This document shows positions 1 through 5,237 of a DNA stretch of 5,401 bases, piece after piece. A program made the translations under genes and the position numbers. Every line of letters begins with the position of its first letter. Positions within the stretch are counted from its first letter, which is position 1. Source of the DNA: Candidatus Parcubacteria bacterium. Its GTDB lineage: Bacteria; Patescibacteriota; Minisyncoccia; Phycocordibacterales; SBAW01. A model generated the notes under the pieces. It was not told where the DNA came from, ran no database searches, and was given only the letters and a program-made list of their open reading frames with translations. The stretch is taken from contig JACMMG010000040.1 of NCBI GenBank assembly GCA_014379165.1, positions 1 to 5,401 on the forward strand, read 5' to 3'.

Positions 1-1
1 A

Positions 2-250
2 AAATCAAAAAAGACTTCAGCTAAAACATCTTCAATACAATACGCCTCAAGCTCTCCTGCTGAGGGGAGCCAAGTTGGGGCAGTTGCGAGCCCAGGTGGA
101 TTTGCCTCCTCGGGCATGCTCCCGTGGCTTTTGGGCCTTGGCGGTATTGTTGCGCTCGGCGTTGCGGGCGTTTTCCTGCTTCCTCTCCAAGCTCAAGGAG
201 CAAAAGAAACCAGAGGGCAAGCAGAAGAGTTTGAAATAGTTGATAATTAA
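2..250 (+). CDS. C-terminal end of a membrane-anchored, probably surface-exposed protein (5' end outside window)
   Basis: Only the last 82 codons are visible. Visible residues 1-38 are rich in Ser, Thr, Lys, Ala and Gly and look like a disordered stalk. Residues 39-62 (starting MLPWLLGLGG) form one hydrophobic, Gly/Ala/Leu-rich transmembrane helix. The 20-residue tail carries Lys68 and Arg71 just after the helix and ends in acidic EEFEIVDN. Positive charges after the helix predict the bulk of the protein outside and the tail in the cytoplasm. There is no LPXTG sortase motif. Frame and stop are clear, with TAA three bases before the next ATG. Function cannot be told from this fragment. A surface protein glycosylated by the downstream enzymes is one possibility (inference), and a membrane-bound assembly factor is another. 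My memory that similar acidic tails recur on Parcubacteria membrane proteins is unverified. Confidence 0.72.
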   Translation, partial: KSKKTSAKTSSIQYASSSPAEGSQVGAVASPGGFASSGMLPWLLGLGGIVALGVAGVFLLPLQAQGAKETRGQAEEFEIVDN

Positions 251-253
251 CTC

Positions 254-1429
254 ATGAAGCGAATCCTTATTTTTTCCCTGACGTACTATCCGAAGTTCAT
301 TGGGGGTGATGGCGTTGCCATAAAAGAAATAACAGACCGTATCGATCCTTCGGATATAGAATTTCATATGATAACGCTCCGGCTCGATTCAACCCTTCCT
401 AAGGTTGAACAATTAGGAAACGTCCTTATACACCGTATCGGCTGTGCTCGTCCTAATCCTTCCGCAACGGATCTAAAAAGATTTCCTCTTCACTACACCA
501 AAGCGTTATTTCAGTTCACTGCGGTCCTTACGGCATATGCGCTTCATCGCCGGTATCATTATGACGGCGTATGGGCCATGATGGCACATTCGTCTGGAGT
601 TCCTGCCGCCCTCTTTAAAATCCTTAATCCGAGAGTGCCGTATCTCCTCACTCTTCAAGAAGGCGATCCACCCGAATATATAGAAAAAGTAATGCGTCCT
701 TTATGGCCATTATTTTCTCGCGCATTTACTCGCGCGGATTTTGTACAAACCATTTCGAATTTTTTGGGCGATTGGGCACGTCGACGCGGCTTTGCAGGTC
801 CGCTTGAAGTTATTCCAAATGGCGTTGAAGTGAAGCATTTTGCAGGTGATCCAATTCCGCATGAGGGGACAATTCTTATTACCACTTCTCGACTGGTACA
901 TAAAAATGCCGTAGACGACGTAATACGTGCGTTGAAATTCCTACCGAAGGATATTCGTTTTCGTATTCTTGGTGTGGGTCCTGATGAAAATATGCTAAAA
1001 GAGCTTGTGCAAAAAGAAGGAGTTTCAGAACGTGTGGAATTTTTAGGTCACACCACTCATAAAGATATGCCACGGTATTTACATTCTGCTGATATTTTTG
1101 TGCGCCCTTCTCGTTCGGAGGGTATGGGAAATTCTTTTGTCGAGGCAATGGCCGCAGGGCTTCCTGTTATTGCGACTCAAGAGGGCGGTATTGCGGACTT
1201 CCTTTTTGACGTCAAACGCAACCCCGATAAAGAGCCCACAGGCTGGGCAGTCGATAAGGATTCTCCTAAGCAGATTGCAGAAGCGGTTACAGAAATACTA
1301 GGAAACCCAGAACAGACAAAAAAGGTTATAAACAATGCCCAGAAGCTCGCTACGGAAAAATACGACTGGGACTTACTAGCGCGCGATATGCGGCAAAAGG
1401 TATTCGGGAGGGTTTTCAATCTAAGTTAG
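254..1429 (+). CDS. GT4-family (GT-B fold) glycosyltransferase
   Basis: Predicted to transfer a sugar from a nucleotide-sugar donor to a growing glycan on the cytoplasmic face, with retention of configuration as known for GT4. The 391 residues cover both Rossmann-like domains. The N-terminal acceptor domain (about 1-185) opens with MKRILIFSLTYYPKFIGG, whose Gly17-Gly18 loop is typical, and has His112 in MAHSSG. The C-terminal donor domain (about 190-365) starts at PNGVEVKHF (188-196), then has Arg213 and Lys217 in TSRLVHKNAV, which normally contact the donor phosphates. The EX7E motif is intact at Glu289 and Glu297 (SEGMGNSFVEAMAAG). A TLQEGDP segment (133-139) replaces the more usual T-x-H of many GT4 enzymes. 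The start follows the upstream TAA by three bases, without a clear Shine-Dalgarno sequence, so coupled translation is likely. Donor and acceptor cannot be read from sequence. Confidence 0.93.
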   Translation: MKRILIFSLTYYPKFIGGDGVAIKEITDRIDPSDIEFHMITLRLDSTLPKVEQLGNVLIHRIGCARPNPSATDLKRFPLHYTKALFQFTAVLTAYALHRRYHYDGVWAMMAHSSGVPAALFKILNPRVPYLLTLQEGDPPEYIEKVMRPLWPLFSRAFTRADFVQTISNFLGDWARRRGFAGPLEVIPNGVEVKHFAGDPIPHEGTILITTSRLVHKNAVDDVIRALKFLPKDIRFRILGVGPDENMLKELVQKEGVSERVEFLGHTTHKDMPRYLHSADIFVRPSRSEGMGNSFVEAMAAGLPVIATQEGGIADFLFDVKRNPDKEPTGWAVDKDSPKQIAEAVTEILGNPEQTKKVINNAQKLATEKYDWDLLARDMRQKVFGRVFNLS

Positions 1430-1438
1430 AATTACAGA

Positions 1439-2443
1439 ATGCGCTTTTTAATAGCCACGCCTTTATACCCTCCGGATATCGGAGGGCCATCAAAATATGC
1501 CAAGAAGATATGCGATGAGCTTACACGCAGGGATATTCCTGTATCTGTAGTGGCCTGGAGCGGCATGGAGCGGGCACTGCCGTGGGGGCTGCGGCATCTT
1601 GTTTATTTTTTACGTTTAATTCCAGGAGTTTTACGCGCTGACTATATTTTGGCACTCGACACTTGGAGTGTGGGCTTTCCTGCACTTTGTGCAGCCAAAC
1701 TATTTCGCAAGAAATTTCTGGTACGCGTAGGGGGAGATTTTTTATGGGAAGGATATATTGAACGCACCGGTGAAATGGTAAGGCTATCTGAATTTTATGA
1801 AAAACCCCACGTGTTTTCTTTTAAAGAGTTATTGGTGCTCAAAGCGACGAAGTTTCTCGTACGTCATGCCGATGTTCTTTTATTTAACACGCAGTGGCAG
1901 TTAGATATATGGCACAAGGCATATAGTTTCGAGCATAAAAACGCTCGCGTGCTTGAGAATGAGTATCCACAAAAGCGAGGCGACTCCCCTGCGCAAAAGA
2001 AGGTCTTCGTCGCAAGCGGGCGGGGAATCCGCTATAAAAATATCTCGGCATTTACAGAAGCATTTAATAAAGTCACACAGAGGTATCCAGAGATAGAGCT
2101 TGATACCACGCCATTGCCGCCGGAAGAAAATGCAAAACGTATTGCTTCTTGCTATGCGGTTGCAGTGCCTTCGGTAAGCGAGATTAACTCAAACTTTATT
2201 ATCGAAGCGCTTTCTTACGGCAAACCTTTTATCACTGCAAGCGACAGCGGCATGCATACGCGCCTTAAAGAACTTGGAAAGTTTGTAGATACGCTGGATA
2301 AGAAAGCAATGGAGATTGCAATTGAAGAACTGCTTGATGAGGCTACGTATCGAGGATATAAAGAAAAAATAGAAGCGTTTTCATATATCCGCTCGTGGAA
2401 AGAAGTTACCGACGAGATTATCGATGTAGCACGTAGTATTTGA
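1439..2443 (+). CDS. Compact GT4-type glycosyltransferase
   Basis: A second GT-B transferase, 334 residues, probably extending the same glycan as its neighbours (inference). The N-terminal domain has the classic YPPDIGGPSKY loop (10-20), followed by VRVGGDFLWEGY (95-106) where the acceptor cleft forms. The donor domain begins near residue 186. Its phosphate-contacting pair is Arg195 and Lys200 (SGRGIRYKN), and EX7E is Glu248 and Glu256 (SEINSNFIIEALSYG). The stretch between these motifs is unusually short: the strand and loop that normally read LGxGP are reduced to a few residues around 217-232. At 334 residues it is somewhat below the 350-400 common for the family, but it has no internal break. 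The start lies nine bases after the previous stop, and the closest purine-rich stretch (GGGAGG, 1406-1411) is too far upstream to serve. Substrate unknown. Confidence 0.9.
   Translation: MRFLIATPLYPPDIGGPSKYAKKICDELTRRDIPVSVVAWSGMERALPWGLRHLVYFLRLIPGVLRADYILALDTWSVGFPALCAAKLFRKKFLVRVGGDFLWEGYIERTGEMVRLSEFYEKPHVFSFKELLVLKATKFLVRHADVLLFNTQWQLDIWHKAYSFEHKNARVLENEYPQKRGDSPAQKKVFVASGRGIRYKNISAFTEAFNKVTQRYPEIELDTTPLPPEENAKRIASCYAVAVPSVSEINSNFIIEALSYGKPFITASDSGMHTRLKELGKFVDTLDKKAMEIAIEELLDEATYRGYKEKIEAFSYIRSWKEVTDEIIDVARSI
1468..1486. repeat. Small hairpin early in the second glycosyltransferase gene
   Basis: CCCTCCG and CGGAGGG form a perfect 7-base stem around the 5-base loop GATAT, about 27 bases past the start codon. 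It encodes the conserved PPDIGG loop of GT-B enzymes, and Pro-Pro and Gly-Gly codons are complementary by nature. The hairpin is therefore probably a by-product of the protein motif, though in mRNA it could slow early elongation. Confidence 0.45.
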
Positions 2444-2444
2444 T

Positions 2445-3344
2445 ATGAACGTCTTAATGATAACTGGTGATAGAAATACTATGATATATCATAGTGAAGC
2501 TTATAAGCGCATAGAGTTGCAGAGAAGCCAGGTTGAAAGACTTGAAGTAGTCTTTTGGGGGCGGGGAAGTATATGGCCAAAGATTCCAGCAGGTCCGTTT
2601 GGTGTGGTTACTGTGCAAGACCCCCTGCTGCGCGGTATGTATGCATGGCGCACAGCAAGAAAAATAGGGGCGCGGTTTAATGTCCAAGTCCATATGGATT
2701 TACAGTCGCTGCCCTTGTGGAAACATATCCTTGCTCAGATAGTTCTGCGGCACGCCGATTCGGTACGGGCTGTTTCAGAAAAAATAAAAAAACAAGTAGA
2801 GAACATAGGTATCAAGGCGCCCGTTAGTGTATTACCCATATATATAGACATCGCTCGCTTCCAAAACCTGGAGCGCAAGCCGCATGAGGGAAAGATTATT
2901 CTTTGGGTGGGCCGTTTTGAAGAAGAGAAAGATCCACTGCTTGCACTTTCAGTATTTAAAAAAGTCCGTGCAAGCGTTGACGCTCGGCTCGTGATGCTCG
3001 GCAAGGGAAAGCTTGGAGATGCTTTGCGAAAAGAAGCAGGGGATCTACCTGTTGAATTCCCTGGCTGGCAGGACCCAGCTACATACTATGCTGCTGCGGA
3101 TGTAGTGCTTTGCACTTCACGGCACGAGAGTTGGGGGGCTAGTATAATTGAAGCCCTCGCGAGCGGGGTTCCGGTCGTCTCGTCCGATGTTGGGGTAGCA
3201 AAAGAAGCGGGGGCGATCGTTTCAGCAAGGTCGGACCTTGCTGAAACGACGATGGACGTTTTACGGTTGGGCTCTCGAGGAGAGCTCAAAATACCCTTAC
3301 TTTCCAAGGAGGAATGGATAAAACGATGGAAAGAAACATTATGA
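2445..3344 (+). CDS. Short GT4-type glycosyltransferase carrying several palindromes
   Basis: A third GT-B transferase of 299 residues, small for GT4. The N-terminal domain begins MNVLMITGDR, lacks the Gly-Gly loop of its neighbours, and has His83 and Asp85 in VQVHMDLQS in the acceptor cleft. ADSVRAVSEKIKK (104-116) is the usual end of the first domain. The donor domain shows Arg157 and Lys162 (VGRFEEEKD), GKGKL (186-190) and an intact EX7E at Glu228 and Glu236 (HESWGASIIEALASG). It ends with a family-typical EWIKRWKETL helix. The start is one base past the previous stop (TGATATG) with no Shine-Dalgarno sequence, and the beta-1 strand fits this start better than Met13. Codons 12-17 and the stop codon each lie in an 18-base palindrome, and codons 258-269 hold a 33-base inverted repeat. 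The domain alignment runs through all of these, so the enzyme is probably active. Substrate unknown. Confidence 0.88.
   Translation: MNVLMITGDRNTMIYHSEAYKRIELQRSQVERLEVVFWGRGSIWPKIPAGPFGVVTVQDPLLRGMYAWRTARKIGARFNVQVHMDLQSLPLWKHILAQIVLRHADSVRAVSEKIKKQVENIGIKAPVSVLPIYIDIARFQNLERKPHEGKIILWVGRFEEEKDPLLALSVFKKVRASVDARLVMLGKGKLGDALRKEAGDLPVEFPGWQDPATYYAAADVVLCTSRHESWGASIIEALASGVPVVSSDVGVAKEAGAIVSARSDLAETTMDVLRLGSRGELKIPLLSKEEWIKRWKETL
2478..2495. repeat. 18-base perfect palindrome near the 5' end of the third glycosyltransferase gene (copy 1)
   Basis: ACTATGATATATCATAGT is identical to its own reverse complement. Its inner 14 bases, TATGATATATCATA, recur exactly at 3340-3353. It encodes Thr-Met-Ile-Tyr-His-Ser (residues 12-17), in the loop after the first beta strand, a place where extra or variable residues are usually tolerated. 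Confidence 0.85.
2536..2555. repeat. Small hairpin in the third glycosyltransferase gene
   Basis: AAAGACT and AGTCTTT form a perfect 7-base stem around the loop TGAAGT, about 90 bases into the gene. It is not followed by a separate T-run and lies inside the reading frame, so it is unlikely to be a terminator. It may be chance. Confidence 0.4.
3217..3249. repeat. 33-base perfect inverted repeat (16-base arms, one central base) within a coding region
   Basis: The left arm TCGTTTCAGCAAGGTC (3217-3232) is the exact reverse complement of the right arm (3234-3249), with only G3233 between them. As RNA it would fold into a stem of about 14-15 pairs with a tiny loop. It is translated in frame as part of IVSARSDLAETT (258-269) of the third glycosyltransferase. 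Because of the symmetry, the opposite strand encodes VSARSDLAET as well. It sits in the stretch after SSDVGVAKEAGA, where GT4 enzymes usually have a variable loop leading into an LAE-type helix. No second copy was found in this window. Candidates are a dispersed palindromic element fixed in frame, similar in principle to Rickettsia palindromic elements, or a protein-binding or recombination site. Confidence 0.9.
3271..3285. repeat. Small hairpin downstream of the large inverted repeat
   Basis: GCTCTC and GAGAGC form a 6-base stem with the 3-base loop GAG, 21 bases after the large inverted repeat. It is in the coding region, followed by CAAAA rather than a T-run. Its proximity to the 33-base repeat is the only reason to note it. 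Confidence 0.4.
3306..3312 (+). promoter_or_regulatory. Strong Shine-Dalgarno-like AAGGAGG inside the end of the third glycosyltransferase gene
   Basis: AAGGAGG is a full match to the anti-Shine-Dalgarno complement, but it lies 45 bases before the next annotated start (3358) and encodes Lys-Glu-Glu in the upstream frame. Out-of-frame ATGs follow at 3314 and 3326. Reading from 3314 gives a 16-codon frame ending TAA at 3362-3364, overlapping the dehydrogenase start. It could act as a ribosome standby or coupling site, or simply reflect Lys-Glu-Glu codons. Confidence 0.3.
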
Positions 3345-3355
3345 TATATCATAAT
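3338..3355. repeat. 18-base perfect palindrome across the stop codon of the third glycosyltransferase gene (copy 2)
   Basis: ATTATGATATATCATAAT is identical to its reverse complement and shares the central TATGATATATCATA with copy 1. It contains the TGA stop (3342-3344) and fills most of the 13-base gap to the dehydrogenase start. Folded in RNA it could sequester the region just before that start. The TATGAT element also resembles a -10 box on both strands, but no matching -35 is visible about 17 bases upstream. Confidence 0.85.
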
Positions 3356-3357
3356 TT

Positions 3358-4221
3358 ATGCTAATTGGATTCATCGGACAAGGATTCATAGGGAAGAACT
3401 ACGCTGATGATTTCGAGCGGCGCGGATTTTCTGTTGTTCGCTATTCACTTGAAGAACCCTACCGACAAAATAAAGATAAAATTTCTTCCTGTGATTTCGT
3501 ATTTATTGCTGTTCCAACGCCCACTACCCTTAAAGGTCATGACGATTCAATTCTTCGGGCCGTTTTGCCGCTTGTAGGGCCCGACAAAGTTGTCGTTATA
3601 AAATCTACAATTTTGCCTGGTACAACAAAAAAGTTTCAAGAAGAATTTCCGGATCGCATCATTCTCCATTCCCCGGAATTTCTTGCAGAAAAGACTGCCG
3701 CTTTTGACGCATCCAACCCTAAACGCAATATTATTGGTATAGCGAAAGATTCACCGCTTCACCATGCTGCCGCACAGGATGTCCTTTCTATATTGCCGCA
3801 GGCTCCGTACAAAGCTATTGTTGACTCAAATGCAAGCGAGCTTATCAAATATGCAGGAAATACCTTTCTTTTTTTCAGAGTACTGTATGCAAACTTTTTT
3901 TATGATCTATCGCAGAAGTTAGGTGTTGACTATGAACAAGTAAAAGAAGCCATCGCGGCTGACCCGCGCATAGGCCCTTCGCATCTGAAGGTAATAGACG
4001 ACAGCGGTCATCCGGGTGCCCGGCTTGGCCGCGGCGCTGGGGGACACTGTCTTATTAAAGATTTTGCAGCATTACGGGAAATATATGAGGCTCTATATCC
4101 GCAAGACAAAGAAGGTCTCGATCTTTTGCGAGCTTTCGAAGCGAAAAATGCTATGCTCCTGAAAAATAGCGAAAAGGATCTGGATTTACTTCAGGAGGTG
4201 TATGGTACAAATCAAGCATGA
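3358..4221 (+). CDS. Short UDP-glucose/GDP-mannose dehydrogenase-family oxidoreductase
   Basis: Predicted to oxidise the C6 hydroxyl of a nucleotide sugar (UDP-glucose or relative) to a carboxylate with a nicotinamide cofactor, giving a uronic acid donor. The N-terminal Rossmann domain has GQGFIG (7-12, GxGxxG), AVPTP (51-55) and STILPGTT (83-90). SPEFLAEKTA (105-114) carries Glu107 and Glu111. ELIKYAGNTF (161-170) in the central dimerisation helix carries Lys164 and Asn168. GAGGHCLIKD (226-235) carries the presumed catalytic Cys231 plus Lys234 and Asp235. The four-step oxidation machinery thus looks intact. At 287 residues it is well below the usual 390-450: the C-terminal UDP-binding domain is missing, with only about 50 residues after the catalytic Cys. 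The second beta strand ends VVRYS instead of carrying the usual acidic residue that selects NAD. No well-placed Shine-Dalgarno. The substrate is inferred from family only. Confidence 0.9.
   Translation: MLIGFIGQGFIGKNYADDFERRGFSVVRYSLEEPYRQNKDKISSCDFVFIAVPTPTTLKGHDDSILRAVLPLVGPDKVVVIKSTILPGTTKKFQEEFPDRIILHSPEFLAEKTAAFDASNPKRNIIGIAKDSPLHHAAAQDVLSILPQAPYKAIVDSNASELIKYAGNTFLFFRVLYANFFYDLSQKLGVDYEQVKEAIAADPRIGPSHLKVIDDSGHPGARLGRGAGGHCLIKDFAALREIYEALYPQDKEGLDLLRAFEAKNAMLLKNSEKDLDLLQEVYGTNQA
4193..4199 (+). promoter_or_regulatory. Shine-Dalgarno-like AGGAGGT before the fourth glycosyltransferase
   Basis: AGGAGGT ends 18 bases before the ATG at 4218, longer than the usual 5-10. A closer ATG at 4202 is out of frame and opens only a 16-codon frame ending at 4252. 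With the ATGA overlap at 4218-4221, this site may still help ribosomes reinitiate. It also lies in Gln-Glu-Val codons of the dehydrogenase, so chance is possible. Confidence 0.4.
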
Positions 4222-5234
4222 GGCTTCTTATTTGCACTCAAACACTAGATAGCAATGACCCCATTCTCGGATTTTTTCATCGGTGGGTGGAGGAATTCTC
4301 CAAATATTTTGAGAGCATCATTGTAGTTTGTCTGAAGGAAGGCGAACACCATCTTCCTTCCAATGTTCGAGTACTTTCTCTTGGCAAGGAGCATGGCAGT
4401 TCGCGCCTTGTACGTATCATTCGTTTTTTTTCATATATCTATAAGCACCAAAGTGAATATGATGCTGTGTTTGTACATATGAACCCAGAGTATGTTGTAT
4501 TGGGAGGATTTTTCTGGCGCATATGGCATAAGCGCGTTGCCCTTTGGTATGTGCACAAAAGCGTTACCCTACGACTTCGTATTGCGGTACGTTTGGTGCA
4601 TATTGTTTTTACGGCGTCAAAAGAAAGTTTTCGCCTGTCAACGCACAAATTGCGTATTATCGGTCACGGCATTGATACCGCCGCCTTTAAGCCTGACATA
4701 CCTCAGTCTGGAGTTGGCCTGAGGATCATTACTGTAGGAAGGATATCGCCGAGCAAGCGTCTGCAGGAGATGCTCTTTGTTTTAGATATCCTACACGCTC
4801 GGAAAGTGCATTTCCGATTCACTATTGTGGGAACGCCTACTAACGATCCTGAGCAGGCATATGTACGCCTGCTACAGAAAGAAGTGGCCCGTCGTCCGTA
4901 TACTTCTGCTGTAGAATTTGCGGGGGCGATCTCTCAGGAAAAACTCCCTTCGCTCCTCAATAAAGAAGATATATTTATAAATCTCAGCCTGACAGGAAGT
5001 CTTGATAAGGCAGTGCTTGAGGCGCTTGCGTGTGGTGTGCCGGTTGTTACGACCAACGAAGCGTTCAAGAGTCTTATTGCCCCGGGACTGTATGTTTGCC
5101 CGTCAGAGCCTCACGCTATTGCGGAGAAAATCATAAGCGTCAAAGACGTTAATCGTGCCTCATTGCATTCTTATATGCGAGAGCACTACTCCCTTGAGCG
5201 TCTCATTCCTACCATTGAAAAAGCGTATCATTAG
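4218..5234 (+). CDS. GT4-like glycosyltransferase with altered EX7E motif
   Basis: A fourth GT-B transferase, 338 residues. The N-terminal domain runs MRLLICTQTLDSNDP, then FVHMNPEY (85-92) with His87 and WYVHKSVTLRLR (110-121) with His113. GHGIDTAAFKP (149-159) marks the hinge into the donor domain. Arg175 and Lys180 in VGRISPSKRL are the usual phosphate-contacting pair. The EX7E motif is only half present: Glu268 is there (LEALACGVPVV), but the position eight residues before it is Gly260 within SLTGSLDKAVLEAL. The rest of the donor domain aligns well, so this looks like a subfamily feature and not decay. The start overlaps the dehydrogenase stop as ATGA, a classic sign of translational coupling. 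It probably acts on the same glycan as the others (inference), with sugar specificity unknown. Confidence 0.9.
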   Translation: MRLLICTQTLDSNDPILGFFHRWVEEFSKYFESIIVVCLKEGEHHLPSNVRVLSLGKEHGSSRLVRIIRFFSYIYKHQSEYDAVFVHMNPEYVVLGGFFWRIWHKRVALWYVHKSVTLRLRIAVRLVHIVFTASKESFRLSTHKLRIIGHGIDTAAFKPDIPQSGVGLRIITVGRISPSKRLQEMLFVLDILHARKVHFRFTIVGTPTNDPEQAYVRLLQKEVARRPYTSAVEFAGAISQEKLPSLLNKEDIFINLSLTGSLDKAVLEALACGVPVVTTNEAFKSLIAPGLYVCPSEPHAIAEKIISVKDVNRASLHSYMREHYSLERLIPTIEKAYH

Positions 5235-5237
5235 CAT

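Noticed and set aside
48..70. Imperfect hairpin in the anchor gene (CTCTCC pairing with GGGGAG)
   Set aside because: Short, needs a G-T wobble pair, and lies in low-complexity coding sequence; no sign of function.
655..885. Minus-strand open frame opposite the first glycosyltransferase
   Set aside because: The + strand frame has full GT4 motifs across this stretch; the antisense product has no recognisable domain and is a shadow.
2..1429. Fusion of the anchor protein and first glycosyltransferase, which share a frame across TAA
   Set aside because: A plain TAA followed by an in-frame ATG with a canonical GT4 N terminus indicates two proteins; no readthrough or recoding signal is visible.
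2441..2443. Recoded TGA (Gly), as in some CPR lineages
   Set aside because: TGA ends three genes exactly at expected C termini and is followed at once by new starts, so it acts as a stop here.
3217..3285. The two hairpins as a rho-independent terminator
   Set aside because: Neither stem is followed by a T-run, and both lie in an intact reading frame that continues to a normal family C terminus.
3086..3352. Minus-strand open frame covering the large palindrome
   Set aside because: Its only resemblance to the + strand protein (VSARSDLAET) comes from the inverted repeat itself; nothing else supports it as a gene.
3338..3358. TATGAT in the second palindrome as the -10 box of an internal promoter for the dehydrogenase
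   Set aside because: No recognisable -35 lies about 17 bases upstream, and a start site there would leave only a few bases of leader. The TATGAT match follows from the palindrome.
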